Assembly (NCBI RefSeq): GCF_001691555.1
Contig: NZ_MAYN01000007.1
Span: 315,511 to 379,510, forward strand
DNA length: 64,000 bases
Reading direction: 5' to 3'
DNA from: Pantoea eucrina
GTDB lineage: Bacteria; Pseudomonadota; Gammaproteobacteria; Enterobacterales; Enterobacteriaceae
Positions 49,974 through 61,726 of the stretch are shown one piece after another. Each line of letters starts with the position of its first letter. Positions within the stretch are counted from its first letter, which is position 1. The translations under genes were made by a program, and so were the position numbers. The notes under the pieces are model-generated. The model did no database searches. It was not told the DNA's origin and saw only the letters and a list, made by a program, of their open reading frames with translations.

Positions 49974-50481
49974 TGCTCACCTTCCGGGTAGCCGCACTGT
50001 ACATTGCAGGGCGATAAATAGAGGTTCTGGTCACGTCATCAAAGTCAGCCAGCTCCAGTATAAGCAGCACACGCCCGCCAGCGCATTGTGCAACTGTCCG
50101 GCTTTTAGCCCGTTTCTTTGCCCGCTTTGGTGATTTTAACCAAAAGCAAGTGAAGGTGCTCACAAAGCGCTCTCCGGGTGACTGTTTTTTGTACATTTAT
50201 GGCGCTGTCATCCGCATTTCGTGAGCCATCACGCAGCAGGATGTGCATATGCCACAAAATCTTTTTTGTTTCGGCTGAATTGTCGGGCTTTCTTCCAGTG
50301 TTTCAGCGACGGGCTGTTTTTATACTGATTTCCGTTCTCAAAGGTTTGGTTACCTGTCACGACGCATCAACGTTCGCCATAACAACAATCGCCGTGTTTA
50401 ACCCGACATCATTCTGATACCCAACGCGATGTGTATGCAGTCAGAGTGAATGTAGCGTTCGCTATATTTCAGGAGTGCATC
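49974..50481. promoter_or_regulatory. Divergent garD/gudP control region
   Basis: A 508-base gap without a supported gene, between divergent starts, so it must hold both promoters. TTTGGT-N7-ACCAAA (50126-50144) is an inverted repeat about 150 bases upstream of garD and a candidate operator. In E. coli the sugar-diacid regulator CdaR controls these genes, but I do not know its motif well enough to assign it. AGGAG precedes the gudP ATG. Confidence 0.5.
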
Positions 50482-51837
50482 ATGAATAGTTACAGCCAGA
50501 CGGCAGAGGCGGTGCAGAAACGTACCAACGCCCGCTACTGGATCGTGGTGATGTTATTTATTGTCACCTCATTCAACTACGGCGACCGCGCCACCATTTC
50601 CATTGCCGGTTCGGCAATGTCCAAAGATATCGGGCTCGACTCTGTCGGACTGGGCTATATCTTTTCCGCCTTCTCCTGGGCCTATGTGATCGGCCAGATC
50701 CCGGGCGGATGGCTGCTGGATCGCTTCGGATCCAAGCGCGTCTACTTCTGGAGTATTTTCCTCTGGTCGCTGTTTACCCTTCTGCAGGGCTTTGTCGATC
50801 TTTTCAGCGGCTTTGGCATTGTGATTTCGCTGTTCCTGCTGCGCTTTATGGTGGGTCTGGCTGAAGCACCTTCATTCCCCGGCAATAGCCGCATTGTTGC
50901 GGCCTGGTTCCCGGCGCAGGAGCGCGGAACCGCTGTCGCCATTTTTAACTCGGCACAATACTTCGCCACGGTGATCTTCGCGCCCATCATGGGCTGGCTG
51001 GTTTCTGAAGTCGGCTGGGCGCATGTGTTCTGGTTTATGGGCGGCCTCGGCATCATCCTGAGCTTTATCTGGCTGAAAGTGATGCACGATCCCAACAACC
51101 ACCCCGGCGTGAACAAGGCGGAGCTGGAGTACATGGAGCAGGGCGGCGCGCTGATCAATATGGATGCGAAAAAAGCCGATCGCAAAGTCAGCCGCGGTGA
51201 GAAGTGGGATCAGATCAAACAGCTGCTCTCTACCCGCATGATGTGGGGCATCTATCTTGGCCAGTATTGTGTCAACGCGCTGACCTACTTCTTTATTACC
51301 TGGTTCCCGGTTTATCTGGTGCAGGCGCGCGGTATGTCGATTCTGAAAGCGGGCTTTATTGCCTCCGTTCCGGCAATTTGCGGCTTCCTCGGTGGCGTGC
51401 TGGGCGGGGTTATTTCCGACTACCTGATGCGTAAAACCGGCTCACTCAATATTGCCCGTAAAACGCCAATCGTTATTGGCATGCTGCTCTCTATCAGCAT
51501 GGTGATGTGTAACTACACCGAAACGGAATGGGTGGTGGTGCTGTTCATGGCGCTGGCGTTCTTCGGAAAAGGCATTGGTGCGCTGGGCTGGGCGGTGATG
51601 GCTGATACCGCACCGAAAGAGATCAGTGGCCTGAGCGGTGGTCTGTTCAATATGTTTGGCAACTTCTCCGGTATCGTCACGCCTATCGCGATTGGTTACA
51701 TCATCGCCACCAGCGGATCGTTTGAGGGGGCGCTGGTGTATGTCGGGATCCACGCTTTTGTCGCCGCCTTTAGCTTCCTGTTTATCACCGGTGACATTAA
51801 ACGCGTTGAGCTGAAACCGTATAAGGAGCCGAAATGA
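50482..51837 (+). CDS. gudP: Galactarate/glucarate/glycerate transporter GudP
   Basis: A 451-residue MFS proton symporter of the anion:cation symporter family with about 12 membrane segments (E. coli GudP 450). The N-terminal [19 protein letters not shown] and the [13 protein letters not shown] loop between helices 2 and 3 are typical. The ATG at 50482 follows AGGAG; an upstream in-frame codon at 50431 is rejected. It imports the substrates for GudD and GarD and overlaps gudX by 4 bases. Confidence 0.95.
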   Translation: MNSYSQTAEAVQKRTNARYWIVVMLFIVTSFNYGDRATISIAGSAMSKDIGLDSVGLGYIFSAFSWAYVIGQIPGGWLLDRFGSKRVYFWSIFLWSLFTLLQGFVDLFSGFGIVISLFLLRFMVGLAEAPSFPGNSRIVAAWFPAQERGTAVAIFNSAQYFATVIFAPIMGWLVSEVGWAHVFWFMGGLGIILSFIWLKVMHDPNNHPGVNKAELEYMEQGGALINMDAKKADRKVSRGEKWDQIKQLLSTRMMWGIYLGQYCVNALTYFFITWFPVYLVQARGMSILKAGFIASVPAICGFLGGVLGGVISDYLMRKTGSLNIARKTPIVIGMLLSISMVMCNYTETEWVVVLFMALAFFGKGIGALGWAVMADTAPKEISGLSGGLFNMFGNFSGIVTPIAIGYIIATSGSFEGALVYVGIHAFVAAFSFLFITGDIKRVELKPYKEPK

Positions 51838-53180
51838 GTACGCAAAGTACGCCTGTCATCACCGACATGCAGGTGATCCCGGTTGCCGGGTACGACAGTA
51901 TGCTGCTTAACATTGGCGGCGCACATAACGCCTGCTTTACGCGCAATATAGTGGTGCTGACCGACAGCGCCGGTCATACCGGACTGGGCGAGGCGCCGGG
52001 CGGCGACACAATCTATCAGACGCTGCTGGCGGCAGTACCCCAGGTTAAGGGCCAGCAGATTGCGCGTATGAACCGGCTGGTGCAGCAGGTGCATAAGGGC
52101 AATCAGTCTGCAGATTTTGACACCTTTGGCAACGGGGCCTGGACTTTTGAACTGCGTGTGAACGCGGTGGCAGCGCTGGAAGCGGCGCTGCTGGATCTGC
52201 TGGGGCAGCATCTGGGCGTGCCGGTGGCAGAACTGCTCGGGCCGGGTCAGCAGCGTGATGAGGTGACCGTGCTCGGCTATCTGTTTTATATCGGCGATCG
52301 CCATAAAACCGATCTGCCTTATCGCAGCGGTGAGGCCGGCAGCCACGACTGGTATCGTTTGCGGCATGAAGAGGCGCTGACGCCGGAGGCGGTGGTGCGT
52401 CTGGCAGAGGCAGCGCAGGATAAATATGGCTTCAAAGATTTCAAACTCAAAGGTGGCGTGCTGCCGGGTGAAGAGGAGATCGCCTCGGCGGTGGCGCTGA
52501 AGCAGCGCTTCCCGGAGGCGCGCATTACCGTCGATCCCAATGGCGCCTGGCATCTGGACGAGGCGATCGGCCTCTGCAAAGGCCTGCAGGATGTGCTGAG
52601 CTATGCAGAAGATCCCTGCGGCGCGGAACAGGGCTACTCCGGGCGCGAAGTGATGGCGGAGTTTCGCCGCGCTACCGGACTGCCGGTTGCCACCAACATG
52701 ATCGCCACAAACTGGCGCGAAATGAACCACGCCGTGATGCTCAACGCGGTCGATATCCCGCTGGCCGATCCCCACTTCTGGACGCTGAGCGGCGCAGTGC
52801 GCGTGGCGCAGCTCTGCGATGAATGGGGTCTCACCTGGGGCTGCCACTCCAACAACCATTTCGATATCTCGCTGGCGATGTTCACCCACGTGGGTGCCGC
52901 CGCTCCGGGCAAGCCAACCGCGATTGACACGCACTGGATCTGGCAGGAGGGCGATCAGCGCCTGACGCGCGAGCCGCTGCAGATCCGCAACGGCAAAATT
53001 GCCGTGCCGGATAAACCGGGGCTGGGCATTGAGCTGGATCGGGATCGTCTGCAGCAGGCGCATGAACTGTATAAATCACTGCCGGCGGGCGCGCGCAACG
53101 ACGCCACCGCAATGCAGTATCTGGTTCCCGGCTGGTCATTTGATCGCAAGCGTCCGGCGTTTGGGCGCCGTCATACATAA
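51834..53180 (+). CDS. gudX: Glucarate dehydratase-related protein GudX
   Basis: A 448-residue enolase-superfamily protein, close to GudD encoded next (both keep [27 protein letters not shown] and [12 protein letters not shown]). In E. coli GudX has only weak glucarate dehydratase activity, and its role beside GudD is uncertain. It overlaps gudP (ATGA) and precedes gudD by 10 bases. The pair probably arose by tandem duplication. Confidence 0.92.
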   Translation: MSTQSTPVITDMQVIPVAGYDSMLLNIGGAHNACFTRNIVVLTDSAGHTGLGEAPGGDTIYQTLLAAVPQVKGQQIARMNRLVQQVHKGNQSADFDTFGNGAWTFELRVNAVAALEAALLDLLGQHLGVPVAELLGPGQQRDEVTVLGYLFYIGDRHKTDLPYRSGEAGSHDWYRLRHEEALTPEAVVRLAEAAQDKYGFKDFKLKGGVLPGEEEIASAVALKQRFPEARITVDPNGAWHLDEAIGLCKGLQDVLSYAEDPCGAEQGYSGREVMAEFRRATGLPVATNMIATNWREMNHAVMLNAVDIPLADPHFWTLSGAVRVAQLCDEWGLTWGCHSNNHFDISLAMFTHVGAAAPGKPTAIDTHWIWQEGDQRLTREPLQIRNGKIAVPDKPGLGIELDRDRLQQAHELYKSLPAGARNDATAMQYLVPGWSFDRKRPAFGRRHT

Positions 53181-53190
53181 GGAGCAGAAA

Positions 53191-54522
53191 ATGAGTCAGA
53201 CCCCTAAAATCGTCGCGATGCAGGTTATTCCGGTTGCCGGACGTGACAGCATGCTGCTCAACCTGAGCGGGGCGCACGCGCCATTTTTTACCCGCAATAT
53301 TGTCATTATCAAAGATAACGCCGGCCATACCGGTGTGGGCGAGATACCGGGCGGCGAAAAGATCCGTCAGACGCTGGAGGATGCAGCCGCGCTGGTGACC
53401 GGAAAAACCGTCGGCGAATATAAAAATATCCTCAATCTGGTACGCAGCACCTTTGCCGACCGCGACGCGGGCGGGCGCGGCAGCCAGACATTTGACCTGC
53501 GCACCACTATCCATGTGGTAACCGGTATCGAAGCGGCGCTGCTCGATTTGCTCGGACAGCACCTTGGCGTAAACGTCGCATCACTGCTGGGCGATGGACA
53601 GCAGCGCGACCGCGTTGAGATGCTCGGCTACCTCTTCTATATCGGCGATCGTCGCAAAACCTCGCTCGCCTACCAGAGCCAGGAGGATGACCCGTGCGAC
53701 TGGTATCGTCTGCGTCATGAAGAGGCGCTGACGCCCGATGCAGTGGTGCGGCTGGCTGAAGCCGCGTATGAGAAATATGGCTTTAACGATTTCAAACTCA
53801 AAGGCGGCGTGCTGCGCGGCGGCGAAGAGGCGGAGGCGGTTACCGCGCTCGCCAGACGCTTCCCGGAGGCGCGCATTACGCTCGATCCCAACGGAGCCTG
53901 GTCACTGAATGAGGCAATTCTGCTGGGTAAACAGCTGAAAGGTGTGCTCGCCTATGCTGAAGATCCCTGTGGCGCAGAGCAGGGGTATTCCGGCCGTGAA
54001 GTGATGGCAGAGTTCCGCCGCGCCACCGGTCTGCCGACTGCGACCAACATGATCGCTACTGACTGGCGGCAGATGGGCCACACGCTGTCGCTGCAGTCGG
54101 TGGATATCCCGCTGGCCGATCCGCACTTCTGGACCATGCAGGGTTCAGTGCGCGTGGCGCAGATGTGTCACGACTTTGGCCTCACCTGGGGTTCGCATTC
54201 CAATAACCATTTTGATATTTCGCTGGCGATGTTTACCCACGTTGCCGCCGCCGCACCGGGTGCGATTACCGCTATCGACACTCACTGGATCTGGCAGGAG
54301 GGCAACCAGCGTCTGACCAAAGAGCCATTCGTCATTAAAGGCGGCATGGTGCAGGTACCGCAAAAGCCGGGGCTTGGCGTAGAGCTGGATATGGATCAGG
54401 TGATGCAGGCAAACGCGCTGTATCAGAAACATGGACTGGGTGCGCGTGATGACGCTCAGGCGATGCAGTTCCTGGTACCGGACTGGACTTTTGATAATAA
54501 GCGTCCCTGCCTGGTGCGCTAA
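53191..54522 (+). CDS. gudD: D-glucarate dehydratase GudD
   Basis: A 443-residue mandelate-racemase-type enolase-superfamily enzyme that dehydrates D-glucarate to 5-dehydro-4-deoxy-D-glucarate, the same product as GarD. The catalytic lysines are in FKLKGG (Lys202 and Lys204, corresponding to 205 and 207 in E. coli), with metal ligands in LDPNGAW and EDPCGAE and the His-Asn region SHSNNHF. The ATG at 53191 is preceded by AAGGAG; the open frame runs further into gudX but is not used. A hairpin separates it from garL. Confidence 0.96.
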   Translation: MSQTPKIVAMQVIPVAGRDSMLLNLSGAHAPFFTRNIVIIKDNAGHTGVGEIPGGEKIRQTLEDAAALVTGKTVGEYKNILNLVRSTFADRDAGGRGSQTFDLRTTIHVVTGIEAALLDLLGQHLGVNVASLLGDGQQRDRVEMLGYLFYIGDRRKTSLAYQSQEDDPCDWYRLRHEEALTPDAVVRLAEAAYEKYGFNDFKLKGGVLRGGEEAEAVTALARRFPEARITLDPNGAWSLNEAILLGKQLKGVLAYAEDPCGAEQGYSGREVMAEFRRATGLPTATNMIATDWRQMGHTLSLQSVDIPLADPHFWTMQGSVRVAQMCHDFGLTWGSHSNNHFDISLAMFTHVAAAAPGAITAIDTHWIWQEGNQRLTKEPFVIKGGMVQVPQKPGLGVELDMDQVMQANALYQKHGLGARDDAQAMQFLVPDWTFDNKRPCLVR

Positions 54523-54527
54523 CGCTT

Positions 54528-54550
54528 CAGGCTCTCTGTAAGGGAGCCTG
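54528..54550 (+). other. Intercistronic hairpin between gudD and garL
   Basis: CAGGCTC and GAGCCTG pair over 7 bp, extendable by weaker pairs, 5 bases after the gudD stop; no T run. It may stabilise the gudPXD part of the message or limit read-through to garLRK. Confidence 0.5.
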
Positions 54551-54574
54551 CCGTCAAATACAGGAGTAAACAGA

Positions 54575-55342
54575 ATGAGTAATGCGTGGCCAAATACCTT
54601 TCGCCGCCGTCTGCTGGCAGGAGAGACCCTGATTGGCAGCTGGTGCGCCCTTGCCAGTCCGCTGACCACTGAAGTGCTGGGACTGGCAGGTTTTGACTGG
54701 CTGGTGCTGGATGGCGAACATGCGCCCAACGATATCACCACCTTTGTACCACAGCTGATGGCGCTAAAAGGCAGCAGCAGCGCGGCGGTCGTGCGTCCGC
54801 CGTGCAATGAGCCGGTGATCATTAAACGCCTGCTGGATATCGGCTTCTATAACTTTCTCATCCCGTTTGTGGAGACGGAAGAGGAGGCGCGCCGCGCCGT
54901 TGCCTCCACCCGTTATCCGCCAGCGGGCATCCGCGGCGTGTCGGTTTCGCACCGCAGCAACATGTACGGCACGCTGCCGGATTACAACGCCACGATTAAC
55001 GACAACATCACGCTGATGGTGCAGATCGAAACGCAGCAGGCGGTGGATAACATCGATGCGATCGCGGCCGTTGACGGCGTGGACGGCATTTTTGTCGGTC
55101 CGGGCGATCTCTCAGCCGCGCTGGGCTATCTGGGCCAGCCAGCGCATCCTGAAGTGCTGAAAGTCATTCAATACCTGTTTGAACGCGCTAAAGCAGCAGG
55201 CAAGCCATGTGGCATCCTGGCGCCGGTAGAGGCGGATGCACGGCGCTATCTGGAATGGGGGGCCACCTTTGTTGCCGTCGGCAGCGATCTCGGGGTTTTT
55301 CGCAACGCCACGCAGGCGCTGTGCAACAAATTTAAACTGTAA
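54575..55342 (+). CDS. garL: 5-keto-4-deoxy-D-glucarate aldolase GarL
   Basis: A 255-residue HpcH/HpaI-family aldolase that splits 5-dehydro-4-deoxy-D-glucarate into pyruvate and tartronate semialdehyde. [11 protein letters not shown] holds the metal-coordinating and proton-relay region, and [12 protein letters not shown] is the family block. E. coli GarL is 256 residues. GGAGT precedes the start. It consumes the common product of GarD and GudD. Confidence 0.95.
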   Translation: MSNAWPNTFRRRLLAGETLIGSWCALASPLTTEVLGLAGFDWLVLDGEHAPNDITTFVPQLMALKGSSSAAVVRPPCNEPVIIKRLLDIGFYNFLIPFVETEEEARRAVASTRYPPAGIRGVSVSHRSNMYGTLPDYNATINDNITLMVQIETQQAVDNIDAIAAVDGVDGIFVGPGDLSAALGYLGQPAHPEVLKVIQYLFERAKAAGKPCGILAPVEADARRYLEWGATFVAVGSDLGVFRNATQALCNKFKL

Positions 55343-55360
55343 CGCAGAAAGGGGAAGGCA

Positions 55361-56245
55361 ATGAAAATTGGATTTATCGGCCTCGGTATTATGGGCAAAC
55401 CGATGAGTAAAAACCTGGTCAAAGCGGGTTACACGCTGGTAGTACGCGATCACAATGCCGGTAATGAGGCGGAGCTGGCAGCACTGGGCGCTACGGTGGC
55501 AAAAACACCCAAAGAGGTCGCAGAGCAGGTGGATGTGGTGATCACCATGGTGCCGAATTCGCCGCAGGTGCAGGAAGTCTGCCTGGGTGCAGGCGGCATT
55601 ATTGAAGGGGCAAAGCCCGGTCTGATTGTCATTGATATGAGTTCTATCGCCCCGCTGGCCAGCCGCGAGATCCATGATGCGCTGGCGGAAAAAGGGGTCC
55701 GTATGCTGGATGCACCGGTCAGCGGCGGTGAGCCAAAAGCGATCGAGGGCACACTGTCTGTCATGGTGGGTGGCGATAAAGCGATCTTCGACCAATGCTT
55801 TGAGATTATGAAAGCGATGGCGGGCTCGGTGGTGCATACCGGTGATATCGGCGCCGGCAATGTAACCAAGCTGGCAAATCAGGTGATTGTGGCGCTGAAT
55901 ATCGCAGCCATGTCTGAAGCGCTTTCGCTGGCAACCAAAGCGGGTGTGAATCCGGAACTGGTTTATCAGGCGATCCGCGGCGGACTGGCAGGCAGCACCG
56001 TGCTTGATGCCAAAGCGCCCATGGTGCTGGATCGCAACTTCAAACCGGGTTTCCGTATTGACCTGCATATTAAAGATTTAGCTAACGCACTGGATACCTC
56101 TCACGGCATTGGCGCACATCTGCCGCTGACGGCCGCGGTGATGGAGATGATGCAGGCGCTGAAAACCAGCGGACAGGGCTCCGCCGACCACAGTGCGCTG
56201 GCCTGCTATTATGAGACGTTAGCGCAGGTTGAGATAGCCCGGTGA
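55361..56245 (+). CDS. garR: Tartronate semialdehyde reductase GarR
   Basis: A 294-residue NADH-dependent 3-hydroxyisobutyrate-dehydrogenase-family enzyme that reduces tartronate semialdehyde to D-glycerate. The Rossmann motif is IGFIGLGIMGKPMSKNL at the N-terminus; DAPVSGGEPKA is the substrate-site block and GNVTKLANQ carries the catalytic lysine. E. coli GarR has about the same length. It starts 18 bases after garL, behind AAGG. Confidence 0.95.
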   Translation: MKIGFIGLGIMGKPMSKNLVKAGYTLVVRDHNAGNEAELAALGATVAKTPKEVAEQVDVVITMVPNSPQVQEVCLGAGGIIEGAKPGLIVIDMSSIAPLASREIHDALAEKGVRMLDAPVSGGEPKAIEGTLSVMVGGDKAIFDQCFEIMKAMAGSVVHTGDIGAGNVTKLANQVIVALNIAAMSEALSLATKAGVNPELVYQAIRGGLAGSTVLDAKAPMVLDRNFKPGFRIDLHIKDLANALDTSHGIGAHLPLTAAVMEMMQALKTSGQGSADHSALACYYETLAQVEIAR

Positions 56246-56335
56246 AGCCGCTCTCCGGCGTCTGCGGAGGCCGGAGAACAGGCTGCATAAGCAAAGCAGC
56301 ATACCGTTACGTTACCCATCGCGCCTGGATTGCCT

Positions 56336-57475
56336 ATGAAAATTGTCATCGCACCCGATTCATACAAAGAGAGTCTGTCTGCCCTGGATGTGGCTGCCGC
56401 AATTGAAGCAGGTTTCCGCGAGGTTTTCCCGGCCGCCGAGTATGTCAAAATTCCGGTTGCCGACGGCGGTGAAGGCACCGTTGAGGCAATGGTTGCCGCC
56501 ACCAGCGGTACGCTGGTCCGGCTGACCGTGACCGGCCCGCTGGGCGATCCCGTTGCAGCGTTTTATGGCCTGTCAGGGGATGAGCGCACCGCGTTTATTG
56601 AGATGGCGGCCGCCAGCGGGCTGGAACTTGTGCCGGTGGCGCAGCGCAATGCGCTGATTACCACCTCATGGGGGACCGGTGAGCTGATTAAAAACGCACT
56701 CGATCGCGGCGTAGAGCACATCATTATTGGCATAGGCGGCAGCGCCACCAACGATGGCGGTGCCGGAATGATACAGGCGCTGGGCGTCCGTCTGCTGGAT
56801 AACAGCGGCAGCGATCTGGCACCGGGCGGTGCTGCGCTGGCACAGCTGGCGCAGATTGATATCACCGGAGTGGATGCACGGATTAGAGCGTGCCGCTTTG
56901 AAGTCGCCTGCGATGTCACCAATCCGCTGACCGGAGAAAAAGGCGCATCGGCGGTGTTCGGTCCGCAGAAAGGCGCAAATCCGGCGCAGATAGCAGAGCT
57001 GGATCGGGCGCTGGCACACTACGCTTCACTTATTCAGCGCGATCTTGATATTGACGTGCTGCATATTGCAGGCGGTGGCGCGGCGGGCGGTATGGGCGCC
57101 GCGCTGCACGCCTTCTGCCAGGCTGAGCTGCGCAGCGGCATCGAAATCGTGACGGAAGCGCTCGGGCTGGCGGAGCAGGTCAAAGATGCCGACCTGGTGA
57201 TCACGGGGGAAGGGCGCATCGACAGTCAGTCTGTGAATGGCAAGGTACCGGTCGGCGTGGCGCGGGTTGCAAAACAGTTCAATAAGCCGGTGATTGGCAT
57301 TGCTGGTAGCCTGACGCCTGACGTGGGTGTTGTGCATGCGCACGGTCTTGATGCGGTCTACAGCGTACTGTTCAGCATCTGTTCTCTGGAGGAGGCGCTG
57401 GCCAGCGCGGAACGGAATGTGCGCATGACGGCGCGTAATGTCGCGGCGGCAATCAGGATAGGCAAAGCGCTGTAA
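56336..57475 (+). CDS. garK: Glycerate 2-kinase GarK
   Basis: A 379-residue kinase that makes 2-phosphoglycerate from D-glycerate, feeding the pathway into glycolysis. It begins MKIVIAPDSYKESLSA and contains VADGGEGTVEAM, GIGGSATNDGGAGM and the C-terminal ITGEGRIDSQS, all family signatures. ATG 56336 is preferred; a TTG two codons upstream is possible. A CTCCGG/CCGGAG hairpin lies in the 90-base gap after garR. Last gene of the cluster, converging with barA. Confidence 0.95.
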   Translation: MKIVIAPDSYKESLSALDVAAAIEAGFREVFPAAEYVKIPVADGGEGTVEAMVAATSGTLVRLTVTGPLGDPVAAFYGLSGDERTAFIEMAAASGLELVPVAQRNALITTSWGTGELIKNALDRGVEHIIIGIGGSATNDGGAGMIQALGVRLLDNSGSDLAPGGAALAQLAQIDITGVDARIRACRFEVACDVTNPLTGEKGASAVFGPQKGANPAQIAELDRALAHYASLIQRDLDIDVLHIAGGGAAGGMGAALHAFCQAELRSGIEIVTEALGLAEQVKDADLVITGEGRIDSQSVNGKVPVGVARVAKQFNKPVIGIAGSLTPDVGVVHAHGLDAVYSVLFSICSLEEALASAERNVRMTARNVAAAIRIGKAL

Positions 57476-57565
57476 GCCGGATCGCGATGGCTGGCACCCC
57501 GGCGACTGAGAGTCAGGATGAAGGTCACCGCAGAGGTGCCGGGACGATCATCCTGATGCATCCTT

Positions 57566-60295
57566 TTAGTTCAGCGCCAGCTGCTTACGCGCCTCGCGCG
57601 CTACGTTTGCCATCTCATCGCTCAGCTCCAGCAGTTCCGGTTCCAGTGCAGCAATATCGCTTGTCTGATGCAGGCTGCTCTCCAGCTGCTGGCAGAGCTG
57701 CTTCAGGCGGGGAACACCGCTGTAACTGGCGCTGCCGTGCAGCTTATGAATAATTTCGCGCAGTCCGTTTACATCACTTTCAGCTATACAGTGCGTCACG
57801 CGCTCCTCCACCTCGGGCAGAAAATCGAGCAGCATCTGTAGCAGATCGCGCGCCAGCGCTGGTTTGCCGGCCGCCTGACGCAGCGCCAGTGACCAGTCGA
57901 GTGAAACAGCCACCGCCGGTGCGGGCAGCTGAGCGGCCAGCGCAACCGGCAGATAGCGCTGCAGCAGCCGGGCCAGCCGGGTTTCATCAATCGGTTTCGC
58001 CAGATAATCGTTCATGCCGGCGGCAATCAGCTGCTCGCGCTCGCCATCCAGCGCATGCGCCGTAACCGCAACGATGGGCGTGCTGGCGTGCAGCGGCAGC
58101 CGCCGGATAATCTCGCTGGCCTGAATACCGTCCATGTCGGGCATCTGAATATCCATCAGGATCACATCCAGCCGCTGCTGCTGCGCAGCGCGGATTGCCT
58201 GCTCTGCGTTGTCACACAAAATGATATTTTCAACCTGCTCCTCCAGCAGTGCGCCAATCAGCCTGAGGTTAGCCGGGTTGTCATCCACCGCCATCACCGT
58301 CAGCGGCTGACGCGGCATCGGGGCGGCCAGGCGATGCTGACGGCTGTCAATGTCCAGCAGCAGCGGGATAAAACGCGTCAGCGAAACCGGTTTGGTAATA
58401 CAGCCAGCAATGCCCCTGGCGCGCAGCTCGTCGGCAAACAGCATCATCTCGCTCGGCAGCGCCAGCAGTACGGCATCCGCCCGGGCGCACAGCTGCTGGA
58501 TCTCCGCATCCGTCAGCGTTGCCGGATGCGGTTTAGCGACCGGCATTCCCAGCAGCAGAAGGGGATAGTGGCGTTCCGGCAGCGCAGCCAGACTGGGGTA
58601 ATACTCTACTTTCAGCGGAGTGATACTCAGCATCTCCTGCACAACCCGCGCCACCGCCGGATGGGCTTCCACGTAGGCCAGCGTTGTGGCATGCAGGTCA
58701 TCCAGCACGCGCGGGATGGCAGGGGCATTCGGGTTGAGGTTGAGCCGGACGCGCACCCGGAAAACCGACCCCTGGCCAGGCTGACTGTGAAAAGCGATCT
58801 CACCGCCCATCTCCTGAACCAGTTTCTGGGTGATCACCAGCCCAAGTCCGGTGCCGCCATGCCGGCGGGTAATGCTGGCATCCGCCTGACGAAATGCCTG
58901 AAACAGCTGCGGCTGCTGAATATCCGGAATGCCGATGCCGGTGTCATGCACCTGAATCTCCAGTTCCGCCTGCGTGGCGCTGAGATGCTGCAGCTCAACG
59001 CGCAGATCGATATGCCCCTGCTCGGTAAATTTGATAGCGTTACCTATCAGGTTGATCAGAATTTGCTGCAGCCGCAGCGGATCGCCGATGACATTGTCAG
59101 GCACGCTGTTTTGCAGGCAGACGGTGATCTCCAGCCCTTTCTCATGCGCGGACGGCGCCAGCAGCACCAGCATCTCATCCAGCGTGGCGCGCAGCGGAAA
59201 CGGTATGGATTCCAGTACCAGCTTACCCGACTCCAGACGCGAGAAATCGAGCACATCGTTGATAATGCTCAGCAGATTGTTGGCGGAGCGCTCAATCGTG
59301 CTCATATAGTCGCGCTGGCTGGTGCTCAGCCCGGTTTTCAGCATCTGACGGCTGAAGCCGATCACGCCGTTGAGCGGCGTACGCAGCTCGTGGGACATAT
59401 TCGCCAGAAATTCTGATTTAATGCGGGCCGCTTCCTGAGCACGTTTCTTTGCCAGATCCAGTTCGACGTTCTGAATCTCCAGCTGCTCCAGCGTTTCGCG
59501 CAGATCCCAGGTGGCCTGGTCGATATTCTGCTGCATCTCTTCGTGGTAGGCGGTGAGCGACATCGCCATCGCATTGATGCCGTTTTTGAGCATGCTGAGT
59601 TCTCCCAGCATGTAGCCCTCCACCCGGCTGTCGAGCTGGCCGCGCCGGATGCGATCGACGGTGGTAACCATGTTGCGTATCGGGCCGGTCACATCACGCA
59701 TCAGACGATAAGCGAACAGCATGGCGAGGCAGAGGCAGAACAGCAGCAGCAGCGTCGCGACAAAAACCTCTTTATACTGCGCCAGCCGGACCGACTGCAG
59801 GTCCAGTTCAATGGCGACGTAGCCCAGGGGATTACCGCCGGGTTTGGTCTGTTCATCCGGCTGCTCATCAGCAGAATAGCGTTCAGATATGATAGGCGTG
59901 CGCAGCACCAGCAGGTTACCCTGGCGTTCATGCGTGACGCCCTCACGCAGATGCGTCATATCCTCTTTTTGCAGCAGCGCCAGGTTCTGCTTACTGTTCG
60001 AGGTGGCGTAAACGCGATTCTGGTTGTCGAAAACCGTAATGGCACGGACAATATCGGAATGACGCCGGTGCAGCAGGCTGACCAGCTCGTGGATCGCATC
60101 GCGATCGTGCCAGCTCATCCCATACTCACTGGATACCGCCAGGGGTTCGATAATATTGGCGCCGGCATCGTAGACCTGGCGCTGCAGTTCGTTATAGCGG
60201 TGGACGACAAAAAAGGTGCTGAGCAGCAGGCCAATCAGCAGCGTTGGCGCCAGTATTAAAATCATCATCCGCGCCCGCAGGCTGTATTTGGTCAT
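57566..60295 (-). CDS. barA: Hybrid sensor histidine kinase BarA
   Basis: A 909-residue tripartite kinase that phosphorylates UvrY, which activates csrB. Two membrane segments (about 10-31 and 176-197) bracket a periplasmic region; a HAMP domain follows (about 198-250), then HisKA with His302 ([12 protein letters not shown]), the ATPase domain, a receiver domain with Asp715 ([11 protein letters not shown]) and an HPt domain with His853 ([10 protein letters not shown]). His302 has the E. coli number. Acetate and formate are known stimuli in E. coli. The ATG at 60295 begins [17 protein letters not shown]; the open frame extends 18 codons further. Confidence 0.96.
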   Translation of the reverse strand: MTKYSLRARMMILILAPTLLIGLLLSTFFVVHRYNELQRQVYDAGANIIEPLAVSSEYGMSWHDRDAIHELVSLLHRRHSDIVRAITVFDNQNRVYATSNSKQNLALLQKEDMTHLREGVTHERQGNLLVLRTPIISERYSADEQPDEQTKPGGNPLGYVAIELDLQSVRLAQYKEVFVATLLLLFCLCLAMLFAYRLMRDVTGPIRNMVTTVDRIRRGQLDSRVEGYMLGELSMLKNGINAMAMSLTAYHEEMQQNIDQATWDLRETLEQLEIQNVELDLAKKRAQEAARIKSEFLANMSHELRTPLNGVIGFSRQMLKTGLSTSQRDYMSTIERSANNLLSIINDVLDFSRLESGKLVLESIPFPLRATLDEMLVLLAPSAHEKGLEITVCLQNSVPDNVIGDPLRLQQILINLIGNAIKFTEQGHIDLRVELQHLSATQAELEIQVHDTGIGIPDIQQPQLFQAFRQADASITRRHGGTGLGLVITQKLVQEMGGEIAFHSQPGQGSVFRVRVRLNLNPNAPAIPRVLDDLHATTLAYVEAHPAVARVVQEMLSITPLKVEYYPSLAALPERHYPLLLLGMPVAKPHPATLTDAEIQQLCARADAVLLALPSEMMLFADELRARGIAGCITKPVSLTRFIPLLLDIDSRQHRLAAPMPRQPLTVMAVDDNPANLRLIGALLEEQVENIILCDNAEQAIRAAQQQRLDVILMDIQMPDMDGIQASEIIRRLPLHASTPIVAVTAHALDGEREQLIAAGMNDYLAKPIDETRLARLLQRYLPVALAAQLPAPAVAVSLDWSLALRQAAGKPALARDLLQMLLDFLPEVEERVTHCIAESDVNGLREIIHKLHGSASYSGVPRLKQLCQQLESSLHQTSDIAALEPELLELSDEMANVAREARKQLALN

Positions 60296-60377
60296 TACGA
60301 TGCCCTGGCGATTGCCGTTTCCCTGTGCACGCGTCGTGGCGGGCGGCACAACCTGATTAAAAGAGAATACGATTACT

Positions 60378-61694
60378 ATGGCGCAATTTTACGCCGCAAA
60401 ACAGCGGCCGACGACAAAGCAGCGGATCGCCGTCACTGTTGATGAACTCGATCCGTTCGGACAGGGCGTCGCACGCTATCAGGGAAAAACCCTGTTTGTC
60501 AGCGGCGCGCTGCCGGGCGAACAGGCAGAAGTCACGCTGCTGGAAGATAAACGGCAGTTTGCCCGGGGTAAAGCGATAAAGATCGCGCAGCCCAGTCCGC
60601 AGCGGGAAATACCGCGTTGCCGCCATTTTGGCGTCTGCGGTGGCTGCCAGCAGCAGCATGCTGCTGTTGCACTGCAGGAGAGCAGCAAGGCGCATGCGCT
60701 GAGTCGCCTGCTGAGCCGCGACGCCGCCTCCCCGGTGGCGGTTGAGGAGATTATCCGCGGTGAAAGCTGGGGATATCGGCGTCGCGCCCGGCTTGGGCTG
60801 CAGTGGCAGCCGAAGCAGCAGCGGCTGGTGATGGGATTTCGCCAGGCGGCCAGTCATGCGCTGGTGGCGTTGCAGCAGTGCCCTGTTTTGGTGCCCGAAC
60901 TTGAAGCACTGCTTCAGCCGCTGCACCACTGCCTGAGTGCCCTGCAGGGGGTAAGGCGGCTCGGGCATGTGGAGCTGGTGCTGGCAGACAACGGCCCGCT
61001 GATGGTGCTGCGCCATCTCGACGCGCTTTCTGCCCGCGATCGCGCAGACCTGGAACGCTTTTCGCATCAGCACTCGCTTATGCTTTATCTGGCTGACGGC
61101 AGCGGCGAGCTGCAGGCGATCAACAGCACTATGCCTTACTACCGCTCGCAGGATTTAACGCTAACCTTTAGTCCACAGGATTTTATTCAGGTTAACGATC
61201 GCGTTAATCAGCAGATGGTGGCAACAGCGCTGGCGTGGCTCGATTTGCAACCCGACGACAGCCTACTGGATCTTTTCTGCGGCATGGGAAATTTCACCCT
61301 GCCGGCAGGAAAATTTGTACAAAATGTTGTGGGTGTGGAGGGGGTAGCAGCATTAGTTAAGCAGGCAGAGTATAATGCCGCGCTTAACAATCTAAGCAAT
61401 GTGCGCTTTTTCCAGCATAATCTGGAAGAAGAGGTTTCGCGTCAGCCGTGGGCGGCGCAGGGATTTAATAAGGTGTTACTGGATCCGGCGCGAGCCGGGG
61501 CGGCGGGCGTGATGTCGCATATTGTTAAACTTGCGCCGGAACGCGTGGTCTATGTTTCCTGTAACCCGGTGACGCTTGCGCGCGACAGTCAGGTGCTTCT
61601 GACTGCGGGCTACCATCTGGAAAGGGTCGCGATGCTGGATATGTTCCCACATACCAGTCATCTCGAATCCATGGTGTTGTTTAGCAAAACATAA
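60378..61694 (+). CDS. rlmD: 23S rRNA (uracil-1939-C5)-methyltransferase RlmD
   Basis: A 438-residue SAM-dependent enzyme that methylates U1939. An N-terminal TRAM domain (about 10-70) precedes an iron-sulfur site with Cys81, Cys87 and Cys90 ([10 protein letters not shown]) and probably Cys168. The methyltransferase domain has [14 protein letters not shown], and [13 protein letters not shown] holds the catalytic nucleophile. E. coli RlmD is 433 residues. Divergent from barA across 82 bases and 32 bases upstream of relA. Confidence 0.96.
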   Translation: MAQFYAAKQRPTTKQRIAVTVDELDPFGQGVARYQGKTLFVSGALPGEQAEVTLLEDKRQFARGKAIKIAQPSPQREIPRCRHFGVCGGCQQQHAAVALQESSKAHALSRLLSRDAASPVAVEEIIRGESWGYRRRARLGLQWQPKQQRLVMGFRQAASHALVALQQCPVLVPELEALLQPLHHCLSALQGVRRLGHVELVLADNGPLMVLRHLDALSARDRADLERFSHQHSLMLYLADGSGELQAINSTMPYYRSQDLTLTFSPQDFIQVNDRVNQQMVATALAWLDLQPDDSLLDLFCGMGNFTLPAGKFVQNVVGVEGVAALVKQAEYNAALNNLSNVRFFQHNLEEEVSRQPWAAQGFNKVLLDPARAGAAGVMSHIVKLAPERVVYVSCNPVTLARDSQVLLTAGYHLERVAMLDMFPHTSHLESMVLFSKT

Positions 61695-61726
61695 GCGACA
61701 GTTATGTCGCTGTGGCAGGAGAGGAT

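Noticed and set aside
51696..53063. 455-codon open frame antisense to gudX
   Set aside because: Shadow of gudX; composition is rich in His, Gln and Arg, without recognisable domains.
61208..61399. Small open frames antisense to rlmD
   Set aside because: Short, without a start signal, and inside the conserved methyltransferase domain.
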